A stretch of DNA of 64,000 bases from Edolisoma coerulescens (lineage: Eukaryota > Chordata > Aves > Passeriformes > Campephagidae): NCBI GenBank assembly GCA_013397115.1, contig VWZW01007069.1:605577-669576 (forward strand), written 5' to 3'. The position numbers and the translations under genes were made by a program. The notes under the pieces are model-generated. The model was not told the origin of the DNA. It ran no database searches and worked only from the letters and a program-made list of their open reading frames with translations. This document shows, one piece after another, positions 1-10,029 of this stretch; the stretch's first letter is position 1, and each line of letters opens with the position of its first letter.

Positions 1-1
1 C

Positions 2-415
2 CCCGCCGCCTCGGCCGCCTCCGCCTCCTACCCCGTGTCCTACAGCCAGGGCGGGGGGTACGGCCAGGGCTACCCCGCGCCGCCCTCCTCGTCCTATTTC
101 GGGGGCGTGGATTGCAGCTCCTACCTGGCGCCCATGCACTCCCACCACCATCCCCACCAGCTCAGCCCCATGGGGCCTTCCTCGGTGCCGGGCCACCACC
201 ACCACCACCCGCTGAGCCAGAGCTCGGGCCACCACCACCATCACCACCACCACCACCACCACCAGGGTTACGGCGGCACGGGGCTGCCCTTCAACTCCTC
301 CGACTGCCTGGACTACAAGGAGCCCGCCGCTGCTGCCTCCTGGAAGCTCAACTTCAACTCCCCCGACTGCCTTGACTACAAGGACCAGGCGTCCTGGCGC
401 TTCCAGGTCTTGTGA
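2..415 (+). CDS. OTX1: OTX1 homeobox transcription factor, C-terminal part of last coding exon (5' end outside window)
   Basis: Orthodenticle homeobox protein 1 is a nuclear K50 paired-class homeodomain activator that binds TAATCC-type sites and patterns forebrain, midbrain and sense organs. The homeodomain lies upstream of the window. The visible 137 residues are the C-terminal region: an Ala/Ser-rich start (positions 2-28), a Gly/Tyr/Ser stretch, YFGGVDCSSYLAPMHSHHHP, a run of five His (194-208), a run of eleven His (230-262), and two copies of the OTX tail, FNSSDCLDYK (290-319) and FNSPDCLDYK (353-382). It ends DQASWRFQVL and the TGA at 413-415. The tail is shared by OTX1, OTX2 and CRX; the long histidine runs are characteristic of OTX1, and the WDPCP neighbour confirms it. 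The frame is open to the left edge with no splice acceptor seen, so the exon starts further left. The GC-rich, CpG-rich composition is typical of bird OTX1, a gene that is often incomplete in assemblies. Confidence 0.96.
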   Translation, partial: PAASAASASYPVSYSQGGGYGQGYPAPPSSSYFGGVDCSSYLAPMHSHHHPHQLSPMGPSSVPGHHHHHPLSQSSGHHHHHHHHHHHQGYGGTGLPFNSSDCLDYKEPAAAASWKLNFNSPDCLDYKDQASWRFQVL

Positions 416-675
416 GGGGCCGATCACCGTCCCCACGAGCTGCCACTGACCCCCCACCCGGGGACTCCCCACCGCCTCCTGGGCAGGACTCTGGCTCTTC
501 TTCCTCCTCCTCCTCCTCCTCCTCCCTCTTCATTAGCAGTGGCGATGCCCTGGGGAGGTCCTGCCGCCCCCATCTCTACTGACTGATATTTATTTGCTTC
601 CTTCACCACTCCACCAGGTTTATTATAATTATTATTTTTCTAAACGCAACAGAAGAGGAGTTTAAAAAAAAAGAA

Positions 676-681
676 ATTAAA
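676..681 (+). terminator. Possible proximal OTX1 poly(A) signal ATTAAA
   Basis: ATTAAA lies about 260 nt after the OTX1 stop in an A-rich stretch, followed by GCGTGTCCCCTGCTG. It could produce a short-UTR mRNA. This is only a variant hexamer in a low-complexity A-rich context, so it is uncertain. Confidence 0.3.
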
Positions 682-845
682 AAGCCTAGCGTGTCCCCTG
701 CTGCCCCCCGGGCAGAGGCGCAGGCTGGCTCCTGCCCTGCCAGTGCCCCCCCAGCTTTGCGCGGGGACCCTCAGCCCCTGCGGGTGCGGAAGCCCCGGCT
801 TGCCAGTCCTGTACAGCCTCTTGCCGCGGGGAGCGGCGGGAATGA

Positions 846-853
846 TGTAAATA
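846..853 (+). promoter_or_regulatory. Pumilio recognition element in OTX1 3' UTR
   Basis: TGTAAATA matches the Pumilio consensus TGTANATA on the mRNA sense strand. It sits in a local A/T-rich patch within an otherwise GC-rich UTR. Function is inferred from the motif only. Confidence 0.4.
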
Positions 854-1542
854 CTCGGTCCGTTCCAGTGACCACGATTATTTTTAGTTGATGCTGTTGG
901 GTTGGCATTTATCTAGAGTCTAACACGGAACAGAACGTAAAAAAGAAAAAAAAATCTTTTTAAATTTCAATTTTCTTCCCTAAAAAATGAATCTTTCCTG
1001 GTCTCACGTCCTCCGTCCATCCTCGAGGGCTCTGCACAGGCTTGGCTGTGCCCGTCCTGGGGCTGAGGGTGAGGGGGAAGACAGCAGCCATGGGAGGTAC
1101 CCAGAAGGGAGGCAGAGGGGGAGGGAAAGGCTGCCCAGCTGATCCGCAACCTGCAGACCAAAAAACCCAAAACTTTTGGAAAAAAAAAAAAATAAAAGGA
1201 AAGAAAAAAAAAAAAAGCTGCAAAAAAAGTTTTGGTTTATTTTTTGGGGGGAGGGTTGCAGGGATAAGCAGCTCTGTTTTGGGGCTGGGGAGGCGGGGCG
1301 CACGGCTTTTCGGAGTGTGTTTTTTGGTTTGGTTTTCGTTTTGGTGGTTTCGAGCCCCTTGTGTCGGTCGGTGCGTTGTGGCGGGTCGGGGCTGTAGCCC
1401 CCGTTCCTGCTTCCCCCGCCTGGGCTGGCGCTTCCCGGCAGCTTTGCCCCGCCGCGGGGACAGGGACAGTGTACGTGTGACTTTTGATGCCGTAACCCCT
1501 TCAACTGTAAGGCAACCCCCCTCCTTTCTTCCCGCCCACCCC

Positions 1543-1563
1543 AATAAAATCTAAACTAATAAA
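1543..1563 (+). terminator. Tandem AATAAA poly(A) signals, likely OTX1 transcript end
   Basis: Two canonical AATAAA hexamers occur at 1543-1548 and 1558-1563, followed directly by TGTAGTGGTGTCCTGTCC, a GT-rich downstream element. The hexamer pair plus GT-rich sequence is the best 3'-end signal downstream of OTX1. Confidence 0.7.
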
Positions 1564-1590
1564 TGTAGTGGTGTCCTGTCCTCCTTCCTC

Positions 1591-4500
1591 CCTCCCGCCT
1601 CCTCTTCCTCATGGAACTTCCCTGGGGAGGGGAGTGAGGAGCTGGGAAATATTTTTTTGGGGGGGGGCCCAGCAGGATGGGGATGTGTGTGATGAGTTTG
1701 CGAGTGCTCTGGAGGGGGGACCCACCGCCACTTCTGCAGGTGCGGGCTGGGCACCCACTCTTGCTTTAATTGACGCTTAATTGGTTACTGATTTTTGGTG
1801 CCGCGTGGTGCCGATGGGACTCACGGGACGGGCAGGCGCTGCCCGAAGCAGCAATTTCCCCCCCAGGAGCGGTGGGGCAGCCCCCAGACTCGGGACCCAC
1901 GGGCGGGCCTGGGTGCCGCTGGCGGGGTGCGAGGGCCACTCGGACACCCAGCCGGACCCCTGTCCCTCTGTGCTTCCAGCCCTGGCTCCCGGCCGCACCA
2001 CCCTCAGCCGCTGCCGGCTGCGATCCAGCCAGGGAAGACAGGGAGATGAATTTTTTCTCGTGACAATCTCCCCCTCTCCCTCCCCGCCTCAAACCTTCCC
2101 TTCAGTTGTTGGAAGCTGCCTGTTGGTGCTGGGGCTGTTCCTACTTGCACAGGACCGGGGATGCGCGGACCCGCGGGGCCACTGCTCCCCTGCTTGGGCC
2201 ACTGATGCGCTGCTCGGGGAGCATCCCCAAATTCCCCTCCTCCTCCTCCCTGTGGTCCTGCAGTAGTGCCCACTGCTCCATCCCTGGTGTCCCCAGGCAG
2301 CCCCGGGCAGTGGGGGCCGTGGTGGGGTGAGAGGTGTCAATGCTCCCCGCGGCTGCTTTGGGGAGAGTTTCACACCCCCCTCCCGCACCACCTGCCCCCG
2401 CTTCCCCGCTCCAGCGTCCTGCTGGACAGCGAACGGGGCTGGCACGGTGATGCTGCGGCCGCGGTGGGAAAACTGTGGGATCAGCCCCAGGAGCCACTCG
2501 CATCCTTCCAGGGTCGTGGCAGTGGCAGAGCCCCGAGGGAGGGGTGGCCTCCCGCACCCCCCCGATGCAACAGGCAGCTGTGAGAGGGGCGAGTGACTGA
2601 GTCAATGTTAGGAGATTTTTCTTCAAGTGGTTCTTTTCCTTGTTGTCTCCTTTTGTGCATATATATAGATGAAAGGTATGTAAGTATTTAAAAAAAATAT
2701 ATCTATACTTATAAAATAATTGTTCTCTTCTGCAACCGCCAAAGTGTGGCTCTACAGGCATTTTGAGTGAGGGCCACGTGTGCTGGATGCAGGTGCACCA
2801 GTCTGTGCACCCCCAAGCCCTTCCCTTAAAGTGGAAAAAGTTATCACAGCCCTCCTGGGGCTGGAAAAAAAAAAACCCAAACCTGTGCTGGGCACAAAAT
2901 GAACCAGAGTTGCCCTCTCAGATTTAGTGAGCACGTGAGAGATAAGATCCAGCAGGTGGATAACACACAATCCCCCAGACACACACCTTTTGTCTTCTTT
3001 AAACAAAAATGATGCACACTTCATCATCTTTATAAACTGTGCTCCACTGTAACGCAGTAAATCAGTGATGCTGAGAGACACAGGCAAGAGGGGAGCCTGA
3101 ATTTTGGTTTTGGTGATGTGGTCCTAAACCTCTTCATCCAGCGCCCCACAGTGGGGCTGGGCCAGGGCTCTGCTCTGGGGTTTAGGACTCCAAGGGATGC
3201 TTGTATCCCCCCACTTTCCTCCCCGATTTAGGCACCAGCAACACCAGGTGCCGCTGATCAGTGGTTTATCCAACTCCCACACTGCAATTTGGGCATTTTC
3301 CTGTCCCACTCACAATTACCTGGAGCACGGTGTTGAAGTTGGCTGCTGAGTGCAGGTGGCTTTGGAGGTGCAGAGGAGACCTGGTCCAGATCACATCAAA
3401 TCATGGCCGTGCCCTCAATGCTCGGCTCCATTTGTTTCAAATTTTCAGTCAGTGCCAGCAGGGTGGGCAAGACTTGACTTCTGCCTGTTGGTGGGCGAGC
3501 ATGGGCTGGGAAGGGCCATGCCCGGGTTTGGGGGGGCCCGGCACCCTCCCTCTTTTGCAAACTTCTCCCACTGTGGGTTTCCTCAAGGCTGGAGCAGGCA
3601 GTGCCACCCCGAGCATGAGTCATGGCAGGTAAGGTGGCACGGTGCCTGGTGCCCGGCTCCAGGGGCAGGCACCAGCAGGATTGCCAAGCTTTTTAGGGCA
3701 ACCCGTTTCTGAGAGAGCTGCCTACTTGGCTCGTGCCTCACCTCTCCAGCAAGAAGGCTGCTGGGTGCATGGCTACCATTATTATTAATTTTTTTTATTA
3801 AAATCGCACTCGCTGCTGCAGCACGGAGCTGCCGGGGGCCCGGGGGCTGCGGCCACAGTGCCCAGGGCTGGGTCGGCACCAGCCCCGCGCAGCTCCTGCC
3901 TCCTGCCCCAGGGCCGGCAGCTGCCTCTGCACGGCAGCGCTGCTCCAAAGGCACCCGGGGCTTTCCTGCCAGGAACTGAAGGGCCAGGATTTGGGGTGAG
4001 CGGGAGGAGGGACAGAGGAGGGAACATTCCCCGGCTTGGGCTGCCCTTAGCTTTTACACTGGTGCTTCCTGGACCTGGAATAATCAGTGACCTCTTTGCT
4101 GCCATCAGAGCACTTGCTCTGTTGTGTCCCTGCTTTGCTGTTGAGCCCCACGTGTGGCAGGGAGCTGGGACAGCTGATGATGGGAACACCCTCAGCGGGC
4201 CATGCAGAGGTGGGCAGAGGCTGGACAGGCTTGCTGCTGGCTGGGGTGACCAACTCCTCTTTTGGGTGCAGGACGTGCTTTGGGAACTCAAACCATTATG
4301 GCCGAGCATGACTTAAATTATTAAAGAATTACAACTAAAAATTCTGTTGTAAGTTTCAGAAGTCGTGCGTGCCCACTAACATGACTTATTACAGTTATTT
4401 TGCAGGCAGCCTTCCTGGCAGGGTGCAGAGAAAACAGGTGATTACAGCTGAATAAGGAACCACTGGTTTGTGGTTTTCCCTGTGCTGACCTCCGTGTTAG

Positions 4501-5499
4501 CCAGTCGCTGCTAATTCATACGCTTTGAGCAGCAATTAATGCACATAAAATCCCGTGTTGGTTCCAAACCTGTTTTGATTTTGTCAGTAAAAAGTCTGCA
4601 GGTGAACCTCCCAGCTGAGGAAACTGCTGTGCTGGAGAGCTCTCCTTTCATGAGCACAAAATGCTGTGGGGAAGGAGAAGGGTGAAAATGGTCACAGGGC
4701 TGAAGCCTAAAGGGAAACATCTGCCTATTTCCAGTTAAATCCCTATTCAACGCTTTTTTTTCCCCTGGATGGACAGGACTTTTCCAAGAAAACCATGTGA
4801 GGATATTTTTTTATGAAAAACTGCAATTTTAGGAAACAGCATTCTGGACCTTATGTACATTTCTAGTATCACTTCCTGTATATTTTTAAGCTGAAATCCT
4901 CTTAGCATGCAAAGTAAATAGATTATGATATACTGAAGGATTAAGAATCACTGTCTGGTGTCAGATTAATCCCTCATATAGACCATCACTTGTACTGACA
5001 GAAATATGGCTGCAATTCAGCAAAATAGCTGTATGGCAAGGCAGTGTGTCGCAGCCTCTTAGGCAGAACAAGCCCCCCGTCACCACGGTCCGGCGCCGTG
5101 CCGTGTGTTTTCCAGAAATGCAATTTCAATCCGTGGGACATTAAAGGCACGCTCCTCTGCGGGCTCGGCCGTCACCGTCTCGGCTCTGCATGGGGAGGCG
5201 AGGCAGCAGCTGCTCTGTTTCAGAGCTCTCTTTATTTATTTTTCCCTGTTGAGAGTACAAAACCCTATGGGTTGCAACCCCTTCGCTGCCTTCAAACCAC
5301 AAACCAAAGAGTCTCCTTCGAATACACGTGTGGAAAGGTGTGCATTGGGATGAAGTGCCGAAACGGTGCAACCAAAACCACCCATCAGGCAGCAGTATTT
5401 TGACTCATAAGGGAAAATGGATTGTAAATATTTTATTTGGGTAAAAGCAGAATTTTTGTTAATAAAATACTTCTAATGGCTTGTGGGTTTAGTTTTTGC
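1591..5499. other. Intergenic region between convergent OTX1 and WDPCP 3' ends
   Basis: This stretch is GC-rich to about 2.6 kb, then more mixed. Open frames here are short, overlap on both strands, and show no recognised family or splice pattern, so I call no gene. There is a short AT-rich island at about 2660-2720. Minus-strand TTTATT (AATAAA complement) clusters occur at 5231-5240 and 5432-5437 and could be alternative WDPCP 3' ends. Otherwise I see nothing specific. Confidence 0.6.
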
Positions 5500-5510
5500 T
5501 TTATTTTATT
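5500..5510 (-). terminator. Candidate WDPCP poly(A) signals
   Basis: Two overlapping AATAAA hexamers read on the minus strand about 0.95 kb after the WDPCP stop. They are the first canonical hexamers downstream of it. The downstream GT-rich element is weak, so the call is moderate. Confidence 0.4.
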
Positions 5511-6451
5511 TTTTACATTGTGCTTCCATTTTCAGTCCGTCATACAGACTTGTTCACCACAGAAAACCAACTTGAAGAAGCTCACTGGCTTTGGGTTTCA
5601 ACCACCCAGTGCTCCCCAAAAACCTCAAACATAACCCACAGCTGTGCCTATGATAGAGTACAGGATATCCTTGTCCGTACGCTCTGCGCTCCATCAGGTG
5701 GAGGGAGGAAGGACCTGCGATGATGCTCGCCCCTCTTCACTGCCAGAAAAAAAGAAGAGAGGGCTGGCACAGGTTATGTTACCTTCTCAGTGCATTTTCT
5801 CTTTGTGGTTAGAGGAGGCAGATTAAAATCTGGACTCCAATGGAATGATGCTTAAGAGGCTCCGCATCTTTTTTTCAAGGCAAAATAATGGTTATTCAAC
5901 TAAGATGATACATCTAGATATGAAAATTGAGAGCATTCTTTGAAAAATGCTGCCGACTGTGAAAGGCTGCTCTTTCACAGAGGTATCCTGAGTGAAGATC
6001 TTATCTGCTGGTATCTCAATAGGACGGTTTTCAGAGCCTTAAGTGGAAATTCAAATCTGCTTCCAAGTGAAGATTGTAAAAACATATAATGCATAGAGAA
6101 TTACAGACTTTCTCCTAAATAGCTTACGGATTCATCCAAGAAACCCCACCAAATTTTTCACCATTGAGTTTGTACAGTAAATGGAGATCTGCAATTACTT
6201 GCTTTTTTGACATCTTTGATGAAAATGTCACCAAATTGTCCTCCACAAGCAAACACAGGGCACTTTGTGCATGGACATGTCCATGCGAACTCAGAAATAA
6301 TTTGGAGGTCTAAGGGCAGGATATTTTCTAAGCCTGGTGTTTTGTCATCTGGCAGTGGTCAGATCCAGGGCTGGCTGGAAGTTTGCCGAAGGACTTCCCA
6401 TGAACTTCACCACCTCGGTGAGGTTTCATCTTCTCTGCTTTGGCAGCTCAG
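5500..6451 (-). other. WDPCP: WDPCP 3' untranslated region (end inferred)
   Basis: This runs on the minus strand from the WDPCP TGA (6452-6454) to the first canonical AATAAA on that strand (TTTATT on +, at 5505-5510 and 5500-5505). No splice pattern or other gene is visible inside. The true end may lie slightly lower, or at the other hexamers near 5432 or 5231. Confidence 0.45.
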
Positions 6452-6502
6452 TCACACCAGCCCAAAGTGCACAATTTGGAGAGTCCCGCTGTCTCCAGTC
6501 TC
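6452..6502 (-). CDS. WDPCP: WDPCP last coding exon (C-terminus and stop)
   Basis: WDPCP (Fritz homologue; also BBS15) is a WD40-type planar cell polarity effector. It works with INTU and FUZ in the CPLANE complex at the ciliary base, recruiting intraflagellar transport proteins and affecting septins and actin. This 51-nt coding exon reads ETGDSGTLQIVHFGLV then TGA at 6454-6452. It matches the human C-terminus as I remember it (EIRDGGSLKMIHFGLV), with the invariant end HFGLV. The acceptor is strong: a pyrimidine-rich CTGTCTTTCCCCCACAG immediately before the first codon. The exon starts in phase 0, exactly what the 12562-12590 exon supplies. A second acceptor-like CAG lies about 32 nt further upstream and stays in an open reading frame, but it would add residues with no human counterpart. 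Confidence 0.88.
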   Translation of the reverse strand, partial: ETGDSGTLQIVHFGLV

Positions 6503-9500
6503 CTGTGGGGGAAAGACAGGCAGGATCAGGCAGGCTGCAGGGAGAGGCACTGGGGGATGGAAACAGAGGTATCAAAATACCACCCCAACCCAGGGAGAAG
6601 AGACAATTGCAGACACTGTCCCAGTTTGGCCTGGGAATGATGTAGCCCCAAACTGGTGAAGACTTGCTTGTCATTCAAGTTTAGGCACTTCTCATCTGTT
6701 TTAAAGCCACTTCACACCCCCCTGCCCCTGCTGTTCCTGGGGAAACCAGGGGCTGCAGCTCCAGGGACTGTGCATGGTGCCCCCTGGGATGTGAGGGGCT
6801 GGCACCCGAGGCCCCACCTGCCTTTGAGACCCCTCACCTGGTACTTGGAAGCTCATTGGCAAAAGTGAAACTTCAGGTTTTTGTTACCTTTTAATTAAAA
6901 CATACTGGGAACAGCACAAGGCTGGGTTAATGCCAGCGTGTGGCCAGCCAGGTTTTAAAGTGGGGATGGGATTTTGCACTCCTGACACTATGCAAATGCG
7001 TGATTTCAGCACAAATCCCCGTCCTGCACTCGGTGCCTGTGCAGGGTGGGAGCCCCAGCCCTCTGGTTTTGCAGAGGACATGGCAATGGGGAGAACGTGT
7101 GCCACCAGCAGAGGTTATTTCATAACCCGGGCTAGCGTGCCTGCGAAATGCATGAAATGCTTTGCCTTGGAAAGCGATGTAGTCTAGTGAGTCATTGCTT
7201 TCTTTTGAATTACAGATGAGTAGCCAGCCCTTCATGATGCAAAGAAAAAAACTAGGTGTGGAGCTGGAAACAAAGGGAAACGCGTGTTTGTCCTGTCTCA
7301 GAGGGCAAAACACGCTGGCTGGTGTGGGAAGAGGGGGTGGGCTTGGCCCCAGGAGGTGGCTGTCAGGGCTGTGTCAGGCTGTGGGAGCACTGGTGAGGGT
7401 GGACAGGACTCAGGTGAGTGACTCCCTGGCTCATTGACTTCAGGAAAGATGAAAAAAAAAGTCTCCTAACTCTTGAAGCTTCATAAGAAACCTTTACCAG
7501 AGCAGCAGCTCCATCTCATGGCATGTGCACTTCACCACAGAGATAGGGATCTCCCTCCAAAACAGCATTCCCTCCACAACCTCCCCACCTAGGCATGGAG
7601 GGAGCAGTAAAAGTGAAATGGCTCCAAACAAGCTCTGCAGGGACATTGAGTTTCCAGCCCATGGCTTGGCTCTTCCCTTGCAGGGAGATGGTGAGAAGCG
7701 GCCCTGCCTCAATGCAATCCCCTGAAAATCCTCAGAGGTATTTTGAAGATGATATGAAAGTGTCCCTGATGTCCCACCCGAACCAGTGCTTGCATCCAGA
7801 CCCCACCAGGTCATTCCAGTGTGGAAACGTGAAGCACAGCTTCACCACTGAGACTTGTGCTTAGTAAGACACCTCTCTCTTCAAGGAGGTTATGAGGTGC
7901 CTTACTTGGTAGCAGCCCTCATGGTGGGGCTGTGTGTATGTGCCTTGGGTTTTGGGTGGCTTCAAGCTTTCTATGGGCTCTCCTTGCTCTCTGAACAACA
8001 CTTATTGGAGGCTTCAAAAAATACGGATATTTTTTTTCAGGAAAGCCCTGAGGAGCATCAGTGGCTGAAGGTAAGGAATGGGTGGCTCTTTTGTCCCTAG
8101 AGCTGTGTCGGGGCTTTATGCAGAGGGGTTTCTGCTGGTGGTTCCTCTGGGGACAAAGAGAGTAGGTGGGCAGGAGAATGCAGGCTGGAAAAAGACCCCA
8201 CACCATGTCTGACCGTTTAAAAATTCAAGGCTGTTTGGGTAGGTCCCTGTTGCTCAAGGTGCAGGATCTGGAGGACATCAGGTGGGTATCTGACCTGGGT
8301 TTGTGATTTGTGATTTGTGCCTCTCTCTGGGGAGAGGTGAAGAAGAACCCAGCCCTGCAGACCCATCTACTCGCTTTTTTAAAAAATACTTGTAAAAAAA
8401 TCCTATTTGCAAACCTCTCTGGTCACACTAAAGCAGACCTGGCGGTGTCGCGTGGGAAGTGGCATGAAGCTTGTAGAGGTATTTAACGTTAATCAAAGGT
8501 TGAAGAGTGGTAATGACTGGAACCCTCCTCTGATACCTGCATCTTTTCTGATGTAGCACCCCGGCAGTAAAAGATGCCGTAGTAATTTGATGAGAGTTGA
8601 TTTTCATTGTGCAGGAAGAGGGCTGTCCAGGAACAGGGGCAGCCAGCACTGCAGTGCTGCTCCCTACAGTAATGAGCTGCTAGTCCTCCAGAGAAGGAAA
8701 ACATGAATATCCTGACAGGAGGGCATCTACTTGTGCCCTGGAGAGTTCAGATCGTGGGGCTTTTCATGGTAATGATGTGGTCCCGTTCCGGCAGGCGAAG
8801 GGAGGAGCGGTATGGGAAGGCACACCCTGTAATTGAAAAGCCACTAAGTCATCTCGGACCTGCAGGGATAGCAGGATGGAGGCAGTGGTTTGCTCTGTCT
8901 CCACAGGTCTGAGGCAGAACAGAGGATCCTTCTACTCTCCTGGAGTGGGAAATCCAGAGAAACCTCTTCCCCGCGCTGCTGTATTGCTCCCAGGAGGCTA
9001 CGCTTTTTCTCCTGGGATTATTCTCAAGGGCATGATGAAGGTGGGAAAGGACAAAAATGGGATAGAGGAGAATAAATGAAGGAGCCCCGGGAAATTATTT
9101 TAAACATCTGTTTTATTCAGATGAAGGCGGCCTGGTTCCAGGCTGTAGGAATGACTACGTGGAAGGACATGCCTGTTGCTAGGATCCATAGGTACTACTC
9201 CTTTTCACTGGGGATGCCTTGTTTCCCTGGAATAGCATAATATAAAACCATTCTGGCTGCCAGGTATTCAGCTGAGTGATAATATACTGAAACCAGCATC
9301 TGGTAGCCATAAGGAGCCATTGGCTTCAGCATCTTAAATTGCCCTGTAGAAGATCAGTTTCTGGTCCAGGAACAAGACAGCAGTTGAGATGAACATTTTC
9401 CAAAGGGTCTTGTTTGTACCAAGGCAGGTGACCAGGGTGTTTGGAGCCTTGGTTTCACTGATCCTAAATGGTGCTGCTAAATGGAGACTCTGAACTAACC

Positions 9501-9519
9501 TACACAGTTGCTCAAGATT

Positions 9520-9610
9520 ATCAAATTCCAGAATAATGCAGACCAGGAGGGACCTCTGGGACCCCCGTGCTCAGAGCAGCAAGGCTGGGCTGGGTCTCAA
9601 ACAGCATGGT
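9520..9610 (-). mobile_element. Degenerate CR1 LINE 3'-end fragment
   Basis: The stretch AGACCAGGAGGGACCTCTGG, followed by CCCCCGTGCTCAGAGCAGC and a GGTCTCAAAC-like segment, resembles reverse-complement CR1 3' sequence (aggagggacctctggaggtc, then ccccctgctcaaagcagg). The match is by memory of the family and is patchy, so both boundaries and identity are tentative. Confidence 0.4.
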
Positions 9611-9969
9611 CCTCCAGGCCACCCTAATCTCACCTCCAGCCTTTCCTGGAAGGCAGGATGGAACATGAACACCAAACCCTGGCCACTCCAAATATTGTGG
9701 ATGGGATGCTCACTTCTCAGTTGCTTCAACCCTGTTGCCCGAGGAGCCATACCCACATAAGCCATGCACAGGGCAAGGAAAGCTGCAGCTTATCCTCATT
9801 CCTCCACCATCTGCCTTTGTCCCCACCTCTGTGCTCAGTGGTGGGATCCTCTGGCCAGCCCAAAAGCAGTCTGGCAAAGCCACATCGTCTGCATTTGTCC
9901 TACTGCCAGCTGAGAACACTTCGGCAGCCCTTGCCCACCGTCACCCTCACACCAAGGGGCTGTAGGCAG

Positions 9970-10029
9970 GACACAGGTGACATGTGCTGGAGGGACACAG
10001 GTGACATGTGCTGGAGGGACACAGGCGAC
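9970..10029. repeat. 24-bp tandem repeat, 2.5 copies
   Basis: GACACAGGTGACATGTGCTGGAGG is present twice in perfect tandem (9970-9993 and 9994-10017), followed by a partial third copy GACACAGGCGAC with one change. This is a small minisatellite within a WDPCP intron. Confidence 0.9.

Larger units (their letters stand above)
416..1580 (+). other. OTX1: OTX1 3' untranslated region
   Basis: The sequence after the OTX1 stop is GC-rich with A/T-rich islands (about 585-680, 880-965 and 1180-1260). It has no conserved open frame. It carries a Pumilio-type TGTAAATA at 846-853 and several possible poly(A) signals. The most convincing end is the AATAAA pair near 1543-1563 followed by a GT-rich stretch, which puts cleavage at about 1575-1590. 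The exact end is inferred. Confidence 0.75.

Noticed and set aside
2..415. OTX2 or CRX as the identity of the first gene
   Set aside because: The tail is shared by the family, but the five- and eleven-His runs and the neighbouring WDPCP point to OTX1.
960..1554. Long overlapping frames on both strands in the OTX1 3' UTR
   Set aside because: They lie in low-complexity GC-rich and A/T-run sequence, overlap each other on opposite strands, and have low-complexity translations with no family.
2141..2761. Minus-strand frame containing EPHFGGC, considered as the WDPCP C-terminus
   Set aside because: Only HFG resembles the end of WDPCP; there is no acceptor or stop in the right place. The frame at 6452-6502 gives the full IVHFGLV-stop with a strong acceptor and correct phase.
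6503..6534. Upstream acceptor-like CAG extending the last WDPCP exon
   Set aside because: The extra residues have no counterpart in the known protein, while the nearer CCCCCACAG acceptor is stronger and gives the conserved join SEQ|ETGDSG.
6837..6903. Possible WDPCP exon ending at TACCAG|GTGAGG on the minus strand
   Set aside because: In the required phase it reads into TAA, and its length class does not bridge the neighbouring exons.
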